From Burkholderiaceae bacterium (GTDB lineage Bacteria; Pseudomonadota; Gammaproteobacteria; Burkholderiales; Burkholderiaceae_C), in contig SCQQ01000005.1 in the NCBI GenBank assembly GCA_004299095.1, forward strand, positions 1 to 64,000: a DNA stretch of 64,000 bases, in the 5' to 3' direction. The notes under the pieces are model-generated. The model did no database searches and had not been told where the DNA came from. It saw nothing but the letters and a program-made list of their open reading frames with translations. A program made the position numbers and the translations under genes. This document shows positions 38,945-48,039 of the stretch, in pieces. Numbering within the stretch: the stretch's first letter is position 1; every line of letters begins with the position of its first letter.

Positions 38945-39661
38945 TCAGTGGACCGGCGCCGCCAACCCGTTGCGCTCTATGAATCCAGTCAGCGCGGCAA
39001 CTTCCGGAATTTCGATGTCGCGCCGGCAGCGATCGCCCACGCGGATGACGTCGGCGCCGTCCAGCCGCGACAGCGCGCGGCTCACCGATTCCAGAGTCAT
39101 GCCCAGGTAGCTGCCGACTTCGGCGCGCGTCAGCGGCAACGTGATCTTGTCCGTGCGCAGCCCGCGCTCGGCCAGCGAACCCGCCCAGTTGCGCAGGAAA
39201 TCGGCCACGCGCACGTCCGCCGGCAGCGTGGCCAGCGCCAACATCAATTCATGGTCGCGGTTGATCTTGCGGCTCATTGCCGCATGCAGCGCAGCCAGCA
39301 GTTCTGGATACCGGGCGCTCGCGCTCAGCAGGTCTTCGTAGCGCAGCGACCAGACGTCGCCGGTGTCGAGCGCCACCGCGTCACAACCGTAGCGCCCCTC
39401 CGCGATGCCGTCGAAACCGAGCCAGTCACCCTTGAAGTGCAACCCGACCACCTGCTCGCGACCGTCCGCAGCCAGGACGACGGCTTTGAAGAAGCCCGAG
39501 TTGGGAACGAAGAGCGACGCAAAGCGCGCGCCCGTCGTGTACAGCACGTCGCCCGCGCGCACGACCCGGCGCTGCATCGGCACGTGATTGCGCAGCCGCT
39601 CCAGGGTAGTGCCGATCTCGTGGGCAGCCGTGCCCGGTTCGCGCAAATGCATGGTTTCCAT
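38945..39661 (-). CDS. CRP/FNR-family transcriptional regulator
   Basis: cNMP-fold; LTRAEVGSYLGMTLESVSRALSRLDGADVI recognition helix; only two Cys, no N-terminal Cys cluster; RBS GGAGAAG before the 39661 start. Confidence 0.93.
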   Translation of the reverse strand: METMHLREPGTAAHEIGTTLERLRNHVPMQRRVVRAGDVLYTTGARFASLFVPNSGFFKAVVLAADGREQVVGLHFKGDWLGFDGIAEGRYGCDAVALDTGDVWSLRYEDLLSASARYPELLAALHAAMSRKINRDHELMLALATLPADVRVADFLRNWAGSLAERGLRTDKITLPLTRAEVGSYLGMTLESVSRALSRLDGADVIRVGDRCRRDIEIPEVAALTGFIERNGLAAPVH

Positions 39662-39994
39662 GGTCTTCTCCAGGTTGCCCTCCCGCGACCACAAATCTGA
39701 CCGTCACGCGCCAACGGCGGAGCAACCGTTCGTGTCTTTCGGTAACGATGCGTAAACCGCGGGTATCGACGGCTCGATGCGTCGGCCGGAGTTGCACCGG
39801 CTTGAACGAGGCGTTCATCGCCAGCTTGCGGGACCGAGCCGCGACAAGTAGCCCGTGAAACTCGCTCCGAACTCGGCCGCTCGGCGACCCATCTGGAAAC
39901 TCAGGCCCGGCGCAACCGCGTCGGACCCGTCTGGAATCGGCTGCGGGCGCCCTTTGCGTGCAACCAGGACATCCGTCCGCCTCATCACAAACCA

Positions 39995-40008
39995 TTGCGC
40001 TGCATCAA
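39995..40008. promoter_or_regulatory. FNR/CRP-type box variant
   Basis: TTGCG-CTGC-ATCAA, 58 bp upstream of E1 alpha. Confidence 0.62.
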
Positions 40009-40065
40009 CTCGCCCCGCGATTCGGGAGGCCACACTGGCCACGAAATCGACAACGGAGAACGAGC

Positions 40066-41052
40066 ATGAAACCGACCGCGAAGCAGCAGCTTTGGATGTA
40101 CGAGCGCATGGTCACGAGCCGATACCTCGAGGAATCGCTGTTGGCCGTGTACATGGAAGGCAAGACTCCGGTCTTCAACATGGGCGACGGCCCGATTCCC
40201 GGGGAAATGCACCTCTCCGACGGCCAGGAGCCGTGCGCGGTCGGCGTTTGCGCGCACCTGCAGGCGACGGACACCGTCACGTCGTACCACCGGCCGCACC
40301 ACGTGGCGATTGCCAAAGGCGTGAATCTCGACCGCATGGTCGCGGAAATCATGGGCAAGAAGACGGGACTCAGCGGCGGCCGGGGTGGCCACATGCACTT
40401 GTTCGATCCGGCCGTCAACTTTTCCTGCGCCGGCATCGTCGCGCAAGGCCTGGCGCCCGCGGTGGGCGCGGCGCTGTCGCGCCACCTGCAGAAAAAGCCG
40501 GGGGTCGCCGTCGCGTATCTGGGCGAAGGCGCGGCCAATGCGGGCGCTTTCCACGAATCCTTGAATCTCGCCAGCGTGTGGCATTTGCCGGTGCTGTTCG
40601 TCATCGAGGACAACGCCTGGGGCATTTCGGTCAGCAAGAAGCAGTCGACGGCGGTTCCGCGCAACGACGTGCGCGCCGCCGGCTACGGCATGCCCGGCGT
40701 CCACGTGTCCGGCAACGACGCGGATGCGATCTTCGATGCGGCGGGCGAAATCATCGAGCGCATGCGCCAGGGCGGCGGACCGGCGCTCATGGAAATCGAG
40801 ACGTATCGCCTGGCGGGTCACTTCGTCGGCGACGCCGAGGGCTACCGGCCCAAGGGAGAGAAGGAAGCGCTGGAAGCGAAGGACCCGATTCCGGCCTATT
40901 CGAAGCGGCTGATCGCCGCCGGCGCCCTGACGCCGGAAGCCGATCGTGAACTGGTGGCAGCGGCACATGCCCGGGTCGATGCGGCCATCGGGTTCGGCCT
41001 GAAAAGCCCCTATCCCGCGCCCGAAGAGGCGCTCGAGCACGTTTTCGCGTGA
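40066..41052 (+). CDS. 2-oxoacid (pyruvate/acetoin-type) dehydrogenase E1 alpha
   Basis: HHVAIAKGVNLDRMVAEIMGKKTGLSGGRGGHMHLFD; thiamine-binding GEGAANAGAFHESLNLA. Confidence 0.93.
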   Translation: MKPTAKQQLWMYERMVTSRYLEESLLAVYMEGKTPVFNMGDGPIPGEMHLSDGQEPCAVGVCAHLQATDTVTSYHRPHHVAIAKGVNLDRMVAEIMGKKTGLSGGRGGHMHLFDPAVNFSCAGIVAQGLAPAVGAALSRHLQKKPGVAVAYLGEGAANAGAFHESLNLASVWHLPVLFVIEDNAWGISVSKKQSTAVPRNDVRAAGYGMPGVHVSGNDADAIFDAAGEIIERMRQGGGPALMEIETYRLAGHFVGDAEGYRPKGEKEALEAKDPIPAYSKRLIAAGALTPEADRELVAAAHARVDAAIGFGLKSPYPAPEEALEHVFA

Positions 41053-41105
41053 AGGCGCAGCCGTGCCGACACGCACCGATCCGGACAAACACCGAGGAGA
41101 ACGAT

Positions 41106-42158
41106 ATGACTGAAGCAGTGGCACGCGCCGCGCGCGAGACGGCGCAAGAGGCGGCGCAAAAGAGGCTGACGATCGCGCGCGCGATGGCCGAAGCGATCGC
41201 GCAGGAAATGCGCGCCGACCCGCGCGTTTTCGTCATGGGAGAAGACATCGGGCCGCTCGGCGGCGTCTTCGGCAACACCCGCGGATTGATCGAGGAATTC
41301 GGGCCCGAGCGCATCCGCGACACGCCCATTTCCGAGACTGGGTTCATCGGCGCCGCAGTGGGCGCGGCGATCGACGGGATGCGACCGGTGGTGGAATTGA
41401 TGTTCGCCGACTTCGTCGGCGTATGCCTCGACATCATCTACAACGCCGCCGCGAAAAACTGCTACTTCTCCGGTGGCGGCGTTCACGTCCCGATGGTGCT
41501 CATGACCTCCACGGGCGGCGGCTACTCCGACGGCGGACAGCACTCGCAGTGCCTGTACGGCACGTTCGCGCACCTGCCCGGCATGAAAGTGGTGGTGCCC
41601 AGCAACTCGTACGACGCCAAGGGCCTGATGACCGCCGCCATCCGCGACCCGAACCCGGTCATCTACATGTTCCACAAGCGGCTTCAGGGGATGGGTTGGC
41701 TCGGCACCGAAAAGGGTGCGACCATCGCCTGTCCGGAAGCGGCCTACACCGTCGAAATCGGCAAGGCAAAGACCGTGCGCGAAGGCTCCGACGTGACGAT
41801 CGTGAGCCTCGGTCTCGGCGTGCATCTGGCGCTGCATGCGGCCGACACGCTGGCCCAGGAAGGTGTCGAAGCCGAAGTGGTGGATTTGCGCTCGCTGGTG
41901 CCGCTGGATCGCGATCACGTTTTTGAGTCGGTCAAAAAAACGGGCCGGCTGATCGTGGTCGACGAGGACTACATGAGCTACGGGATTACCGGTGAAATCA
42001 TCGCCACCGTCGCCGAGCGCGACGTCTCGGTCCTGAAAGCCAGCCCGCAGCGCGTTGCGTACCCGGATATTCCGATTCCCTACAGCCGCCCGATGGAGTA
42101 CTGGGCGCTGCCGTCGGCGGAAAAAATCGTCGCCGCGTTCCGCGAGATGGAGAAATAA
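41106..42158 (+). CDS. 2-oxoacid dehydrogenase E1 beta
   Basis: RVFVMGEDIGPLGGVFGNTRGLIEEFGPERIRDTPISETGFIGAAVGAAIDGMRPVVELMFADF. Confidence 0.94.
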   Translation: MTEAVARAARETAQEAAQKRLTIARAMAEAIAQEMRADPRVFVMGEDIGPLGGVFGNTRGLIEEFGPERIRDTPISETGFIGAAVGAAIDGMRPVVELMFADFVGVCLDIIYNAAAKNCYFSGGGVHVPMVLMTSTGGGYSDGGQHSQCLYGTFAHLPGMKVVVPSNSYDAKGLMTAAIRDPNPVIYMFHKRLQGMGWLGTEKGATIACPEAAYTVEIGKAKTVREGSDVTIVSLGLGVHLALHAADTLAQEGVEAEVVDLRSLVPLDRDHVFESVKKTGRLIVVDEDYMSYGITGEIIATVAERDVSVLKASPQRVAYPDIPIPYSRPMEYWALPSAEKIVAAFREMEK

Positions 42159-42161
42159 GAC

Positions 42162-42392
42162 ATGACGGAGGTCAGGATAGCGAGCGACCTGTGGGACGAC
42201 GACAAGGAAGCGGTGATCACCTCCTGGTCCTACGAAGACGGCGCCGAAGTCCAGGAAGGCGACGCGGTCGCAGAGATCATGGTGGAAAAGGCGCAAATCG
42301 AAATCAGCGCGCCGGCCTCGGGCGTCCTCCATATCCGCGAGCCTGAGGACGCCATCGTCAGCCGCGGCGCCGTAATCGCAACGATCGAGTGA
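42162..42392 (+). CDS. Stand-alone lipoyl (biotinyl/lipoyl attachment) domain protein
   Basis: 76 aa; VQEGDAVAEIMVEKAQIEISAPASGVLHI, lipoyl-Lys context. Confidence 0.88.
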   Translation: MTEVRIASDLWDDDKEAVITSWSYEDGAEVQEGDAVAEIMVEKAQIEISAPASGVLHIREPEDAIVSRGAVIATIE

Positions 42393-42435
42393 GCGGCATC
42401 GAGCCCCGCCGGCGCCATCCGGGTGGCATCGCCAA

Positions 42436-44289
42436 TCACGCCTCGGGTCGAACGGTGCCGGTGAGCCGGCGCAAGTCCGCTTCATCGAGCGTTTCCCTGA
42501 CGAGCAGTTCACGCGCGGCGCGATCGAGCACTTCGCGGTGCTGCTCGAGGATGCGCGTGGCCTCCGCAAAGGCGTCCATGACGATGCCGCGGACGGCTTC
42601 GTCGATGCGCTGCTGCGTCTGCGGGCTGACTCCGGGGGCACCGGCGATGCCTTGGCCCGGAATGTCCAGGAAACGCGGCCGCTCCGCTTCATAAGCGACG
42701 TATCCCAGCGCCTCGTCCATGCCGTAGCGCGTCACCATGTCGCGGGCGATATCGGTGACTTTTGCCAGGTCGTCGGCAGCACCGGTGGACAGGTGTCCGA
42801 ACACCAGCTTTTCCGAAGCGCGACCGCCGAGCAGCACCATGATCTTGCGCTCCAGCTCCTCGCGCGTCATCAGGAAGCGGTCTTCGGTCGGTCGCTGGAT
42901 GGTGTAGCCCAGCGCGCCGATGCCGCGCGGAATGATCGACACCTTGTGCACCGGGTCGACGCCCGGCAGCGCCAGTGCCACCAGCGCGTGACCCATCTCG
43001 TGGAAAGCGACGACCTCGCGCTCGCGCGGGTTGAGCACGCGGTTCTTCTTCTCCAGGCCGGCGACGATGCGCTCGATGGCGACGGTGAAATCCTGCAGGC
43101 TCACTTCGTTGGCCTGGCGTCGCGTTGCCGCCAGCGCCGCCTCGTTGCACAGATTGGCCAGGTCGGCACCGGAGAAACCGGTGGTGAGCGCCGCCACCTG
43201 CTCCAGATCGACGCCGTCGGCCAGGTGAATCTTGCGCACATGGACTTTCAGGATCTGCACACGACCGGGCTTGTCGGGTCGATCGACCAGCACCTGACGG
43301 TCGAAACGACCGGCGCGCAGCAGCGCCGGGTCGAGGATTTCGGGGCGATTGGTAGCCGCCAGCAGCACCACGCCCGACGAGCTGTCGAAGCCGTCGAGTT
43401 CCACCAGCAACTGCTGCAGCGTCTGCTCGCGCTCATCGTGGCCGCCGACCATGCCGCTCGCGCCGCGCGCACGGCCCAGTGCATCGAGCTCGTCAATGAA
43501 GATGATGGCGGGCGCTTTCTCGCGCGCTTGTTCGAACAGATCGCGCACGCGCGCCGCACCGACGCCCACGAACATCTCGACGAATTCCGTGCCGCTGATG
43601 CTGAAGAACGGCACCGCCGCCTCGCCGGCCACGGCCTTGGCCAGCAGCGTCTTGCCGGTGCCGGGCGGCCCGACCAGCAGGATGCCCTTGGGCATGCGCG
43701 CACCCAGCCGCCCGTAGCCCTGCGGATCCTTGAGAAAAGCGATGATTTCCTCCAGTTCAGCCTTGGCTTCATCGACTCCGGCGACGTCGGCAAACGTGAC
43801 GCCGGTGTCCTTTTCGACGTACACCTTGGCGCGGCTCTTGCCGATACTCATGAAGCCACCGACGCCGCCCATCCCGCCGGCACGATTGGCAAAGTGCCGG
43901 ATGAGAAAGAACCAGAGCCCGAAGAAGATGAGCGCTGGCAGCACCCACGACATCAGGTCGCGCAGCCAGGTGCTCTCGATCGCACGCGAATAAGGGACCT
44001 TGTACTGGTCCAGCCAGTCGGCCTCCGCTGGTGTCACGCGATTGGCGACGATCGTCGTCTTGCCGTCTCTCGCTTCCTTAAGCTTGCCTGTGACCGTGGT
44101 ATCGCGTATCACCACTTCGGCGACGCGGCCGGCGGCCAGCTCCTGCTGGAACTGGCTGAACGGCACCGGCGCCACGGTGCGTCCCTGCCACAGCGTCTGC
44201 AAAATCAGCAGCCCCAGTACCGCGAGCACCCAGTAGCCGATGTTCCATTGAAGTTTCGAATTGGGTTTGTGCGGGACGGGCATGAGCAT
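42436..44289 (-). CDS. ftsH: ATP-dependent zinc metalloprotease FtsH
   Basis: [30 protein letters not shown] (HExxH), [20 protein letters not shown]. Confidence 0.95.
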   Translation of the reverse strand: MLMPVPHKPNSKLQWNIGYWVLAVLGLLILQTLWQGRTVAPVPFSQFQQELAAGRVAEVVIRDTTVTGKLKEARDGKTTIVANRVTPAEADWLDQYKVPYSRAIESTWLRDLMSWVLPALIFFGLWFFLIRHFANRAGGMGGVGGFMSIGKSRAKVYVEKDTGVTFADVAGVDEAKAELEEIIAFLKDPQGYGRLGARMPKGILLVGPPGTGKTLLAKAVAGEAAVPFFSISGTEFVEMFVGVGAARVRDLFEQAREKAPAIIFIDELDALGRARGASGMVGGHDEREQTLQQLLVELDGFDSSSGVVLLAATNRPEILDPALLRAGRFDRQVLVDRPDKPGRVQILKVHVRKIHLADGVDLEQVAALTTGFSGADLANLCNEAALAATRRQANEVSLQDFTVAIERIVAGLEKKNRVLNPREREVVAFHEMGHALVALALPGVDPVHKVSIIPRGIGALGYTIQRPTEDRFLMTREELERKIMVLLGGRASEKLVFGHLSTGAADDLAKVTDIARDMVTRYGMDEALGYVAYEAERPRFLDIPGQGIAGAPGVSPQTQQRIDEAVRGIVMDAFAEATRILEQHREVLDRAARELLVRETLDEADLRRLTGTVRPEA

Positions 44290-44492
44290 ATTTCCTGCAT
44301 GGGCTTCGTGGGCCGGTTCGGGCAGCTTAACCCCGAACCGTGCAGGAGCAGCAAGTGCCGTGCGAGCCTTCGTCCGTTCGAGCCACTTCCCACCGAAACC
44401 AGGTGCCCATCGCACAAACGCGTTGGCGGCACGGCTTGTTCCGACGCGCAAAGCGGATCATGGAACGAAAAATCCGACCGCGAGGCATGCGT

Positions 44493-44506
44493 TTGATCTG
44501 GCGCAA
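44493..44506. promoter_or_regulatory. FNR/CRP-type box variant
   Basis: TTGAT-CTGG-CGCAA, about 204 bp upstream of the ftsH start (- strand). Confidence 0.5.
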
Positions 44507-44871
44507 TCCCGGGCCGCGCCCGTGGTGTGCAATCCCCAGATTCGAGACCCTGACGTTCCCGACGCAGATCGACGAACGGTCCGAGCGCATGCGGCGCTCG
44601 ATAAAGCGGAGGATTCAGCTTATGGTTATCGCGGTGGCAACAGCGACGTCGCGCGCATGGCTTTTTCGTTCGCGCTTTATCGGCGGCTCGACAGTCTCTT
44701 CATCAAGAACAAGGCAGGCGCGAGCACGCGCGCTTTGAAGGTGGATAAGCCGCGAATGTGCAGTTATCCACTCGCTGAACTTTCATCGCTTCAGACGAGT
44801 CCGGGGCATCCGCGGGCATTTTTATGTCTGGGAATCAATGCTCTGGCCACTAGAGTTGCAGGGGACGACGA

Positions 44872-45930
44872 ATGAACACGGGATTGATCGCGCAGCTGCG
44901 CACGTCGATCAAGGACATGTCGCCCGGATATTTCAGCATGGTGATGGCTACAGGCATCGTGTCATTAGCCGCGTATCTGCTGGGCGTTCCGGTGCTGCCG
45001 CATGCGCTGTTCGCACTGAACTGGGTGCTGTTCGTGATCATCTGCCTGCTCGCCATCGCGCGCGTGATCTGGTATCCGTGGCGCACGCTGGGTGATCTGG
45101 TCGACCACCTGCGCGCGCCCGGGTTCTTCACTTTCGTTGCCGCCTGCTCGATCCTCGCGAGCCAGAGCCTGCTGATCGGCAAAAGCCTGCCCGTCGCGGC
45201 GGCACTGGGCACGATCGGCGGCCTCGCATGGATCGTCCTGACCTACACGATCTTCACCGTGTTGACGGTGAAGTCAAACAAGCCGAGCCTAGATCACGGC
45301 ATCAACGGCGGCTGGCTGCTTGCCGTGGTCGCCACGCAGTCGATGGCCGTGATCGGCGCACAAATTGCCGGTGAGGTGCCGCAGCCGGCGCGCATGGAGC
45401 TGAATTACTTCGCGCTGTCGATGTGGTTGTTCGGCGGAATGCTCTACATCTGGATGATGTCGCTGATCTTCTATCGCTACACCTTCTTTGAATTTTCCCC
45501 CGCTGACCTGTCGCCGCCCTACTGGATCAACATGGGTGCGATGGCCATTTCAACTCTGGCGGGCGCGTTGTTGATCGTCAACGCGCCGCACGCGCCGTTC
45601 CTCGAATCGACGCTGCCGTTCCTCAAAGGGTTCACGGTGTTCTACTGGGCCACCGGCACCTGGTGGATTCCGATGCTGTTCGTGCTGGCGATCTGGCGCC
45701 ACGGCATCCGTCGATTCCCGTTCACCTACGACCCGATGTACTGGGGCGCCGTTTTTCCGATTGGCATGTACGCGGCAAGCACCTTGCGCATGAAGCAAGC
45801 GATGGGCCTGGATTTTCTCGGCCTGCTGCCACAGCTGATGTTCGGCATCGGCCTCGTCACCTGGGTTGTCCTGTTCATCGGGCAGTTGCGCGCGCTGCGC
45901 CGGCATTGGGTCGCTTCGCGCGGCGCGTGA
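44872..45930 (+). CDS. TDT-family transporter (TehA/Mae1-like)
   Basis: MSPGYFSMVMATGIVSLAAYLLG; about 10 hydrophobic segments. Confidence 0.87.
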   Translation: MNTGLIAQLRTSIKDMSPGYFSMVMATGIVSLAAYLLGVPVLPHALFALNWVLFVIICLLAIARVIWYPWRTLGDLVDHLRAPGFFTFVAACSILASQSLLIGKSLPVAAALGTIGGLAWIVLTYTIFTVLTVKSNKPSLDHGINGGWLLAVVATQSMAVIGAQIAGEVPQPARMELNYFALSMWLFGGMLYIWMMSLIFYRYTFFEFSPADLSPPYWINMGAMAISTLAGALLIVNAPHAPFLESTLPFLKGFTVFYWATGTWWIPMLFVLAIWRHGIRRFPFTYDPMYWGAVFPIGMYAASTLRMKQAMGLDFLGLLPQLMFGIGLVTWVVLFIGQLRALRRHWVASRGA

Positions 45931-46108
45931 GCGCACACAGCGACCATTGGCTTCGCTTGACACAGCTGTCCGTGGGCTCTGGCTTACCCAAATGCGAACC
46001 GCACGCCAACGGCCTGGGCGCCGCCCGTGGAGCCAAACCCACCGAAGCCGGGCCCGTGGCCATTTACCGCTTTTTGGCCGATCCCAGCGTGCCGAGTGCG
46101 ATTTTCAA

Positions 46109-47260
46109 TCAGAAGCGATAAGCGGCTGCGAGTCCGGTATCGGTGGGCATGCGTGCGGCCGGCACGACGACGACGTCACCGCCCCGGATGAGCACCTGTT
46201 GCGCGATATCGTCCAGCAGGTCATCCACGTCCGGCCTGGACAGGATGTCGGGGCGGATGGCGCCGCTGTCGAGGTCGAGGTGGCCCGGCACGCGGCGTGC
46301 GGCATCGACCAGCAGCGTCGCGACGCGGCCGGCGATGGCGCTGCGGGCGATCTTGGCGACATCGCTGTCGGCTCGTTCGCGCTCGTACTTGGCGTGGAAC
46401 TCGTTCACCAAGTCTTGCAATCGAGCCAGGTAGCCCGGTTCGATCACCTGCCAGGCCCGCTCGCGCAGTTGTTCCAGCGAGAGTGCCCTGGGGCTCACGT
46501 CCACGGACGCAGCCAGCAGCAACGGGTTGCGGCTGACGGCGCGGTAGCGTGCGATGTTCTCCGGCAGACCGACCAGCAGCAGCGGGCGCTCCGCGGGCCG
46601 CAGGAATTGCGCCAGTACCGTCTGGTCCACGCTGCGGTAGAAGCGGGACGTGGCGGCATCGACAAGGTCGCTCTCGGAGCCTGCACCGTGCACGACGCCG
46701 GCCTGGCCGGCGTGCGAAGCCCGTGCAGCTATGAAGCGCTGGCCTTCGCGTCCGCCCGGAACGTCCTCGCTGGTGCGCGGAAACCCCTCTGGCAAATCGA
46801 GCTCGTCGAGGTGGTCGCGATCGCCTTCGAAGAGGCGAACGCAGTCGCGCTCGAGCCCCAGGGCGTAGTAGCGATCGATCGATTGCAGGATGCGGATCAG
46901 CGGCTTTACGTGGAAACTCAACGCGACGACGGCCAATTCCGGCACCGGGCGCGGCAACTGGTACACGCGGAACAGGTCGGCCGAACCGAGCACTACCAGG
47001 CCATCGCGCATGTGGCCGCGCCAGAACCCCGCGTCTTCGGCCAGTGCCCGAAACGGTTGCAGCAATGGCGCGGCCTTGCGCTTGGGATGGTGTTTGCGCA
47101 GCGACATTTCCAGTTCATCGACCAGGTTGCGAAAGCGCAGCGCGTCCTGCCGGCGGCCGGCCATCGCGCGATGCGTGGGTTGGTAGAGCGAGAGGCAAGG
47201 ATGGCTGCTGGCTTCGAGCAAGTCGGCGGTGAAGTCATGGGAAAGCGAGCGTTGGGTCAT
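46109..47260 (-). CDS. baeRF (bacterial archaeo-eukaryotic release factor)-like protein
   Basis: PCLSLYQPTHR; LLLVGLPENIARYRAVSRN; C-terminal RGGDVVVVPAARMPTDTGLAAAYRF. Confidence 0.72.
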   Translation of the reverse strand: MTQRSLSHDFTADLLEASSHPCLSLYQPTHRAMAGRRQDALRFRNLVDELEMSLRKHHPKRKAAPLLQPFRALAEDAGFWRGHMRDGLVVLGSADLFRVYQLPRPVPELAVVALSFHVKPLIRILQSIDRYYALGLERDCVRLFEGDRDHLDELDLPEGFPRTSEDVPGGREGQRFIAARASHAGQAGVVHGAGSESDLVDAATSRFYRSVDQTVLAQFLRPAERPLLLVGLPENIARYRAVSRNPLLLAASVDVSPRALSLEQLRERAWQVIEPGYLARLQDLVNEFHAKYERERADSDVAKIARSAIAGRVATLLVDAARRVPGHLDLDSGAIRPDILSRPDVDDLLDDIAQQVLIRGGDVVVVPAARMPTDTGLAAAYRF

Positions 47261-47513
47261 GGATCGGCCCTCCTGTGAAAGTGAAAAACACGGTCTTGCG
47301 GACCACGGAAGCCGTACTTCAGTGCCCGACGGCAGGCCATGCGGGCGGCTTTTCCTCGAGAACCCGAGTACCGTCGGGCCGACGCTGCCACGTCATGTCC
47401 AAGCTGCCGCGCGGCATGCGCGCGCTCAGACCGTTGCGATCTGCGTCGGTACCGCGAGGCTTGCGTACCCGTGGATTGCACGCCACGCGCGGGGCCTCGG
47501 CCGGGGCCCCGCG

Positions 47514-47936
47514 TTAGAGCGCGAGTGAACGCGGCAGCTTGCCAATCAGTTGGATCAAGACGTTCAGCGCGTCCGTGGCCGTAAAAATTCCCAGCAAGCC
47601 ATCGTCTTGGTCTTTGACGATGGCGCTGCCGATCTTTTTCTCGACCATCATCCGGACCACATCTTCCAGCGGAGTCTTGGCGTCGACGACCAGAGGATCA
47701 ACGGTCATCAGGTCATCGGCCCGCACCTGCAGTTTCTCGGCCACGGTCAGCCCAGAAACCAAACGGATGTCGCGTTCACTGATCACCCCGGCCAATTTGC
47801 TGCCGTCGAAGACGGGCAAGTGCCGGATGCCGTGGATCGCCATCAAATCGCGCAACTCGTCCATGTCCATATCAGCCTTGGCAGTCACGGGATGGAAAGT
47901 GGTGAATTGGTCCACCGGAACGTTTGTGGTCAGCAT
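47514..47936 (-). CDS. CBS-domain protein
   Basis: MLTTNVPVDQFTTFHPVTAKADMDMDELRDLMAIHGIRHLPVFDGSKLAGVISERDI; second CBS. Confidence 0.92.
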   Translation of the reverse strand: MLTTNVPVDQFTTFHPVTAKADMDMDELRDLMAIHGIRHLPVFDGSKLAGVISERDIRLVSGLTVAEKLQVRADDLMTVDPLVVDAKTPLEDVVRMMVEKKIGSAIVKDQDDGLLGIFTATDALNVLIQLIGKLPRSLAL

Positions 47937-48025
47937 GAGCGAACTCCTTTGATGGACCGCGCAAGGAAGCACGGACAGCGAATTGGTTACAGCGCAACAG
48001 CCTACGGCAATGATCCGTGGCCCCT

Positions 48026-48039
48026 TTGATCAGGCGCAT
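48026..48039. promoter_or_regulatory. FNR/CRP-type box variant (13/14)
   Basis: TTGAT-CAGG-CGCAT about 90 bp upstream of the CBS gene. Confidence 0.4.

Noticed and set aside
38945-39661. Canonical oxygen-sensing FNR
   Set aside because: No N-terminal Cys cluster, so called only CRP/FNR family.
47433-47446. TTGCGATCTGCGTC as a box for the baeRF gene
   Set aside because: The right arm does not end in CAA, so it lacks the dyad; not counted in the regulon.
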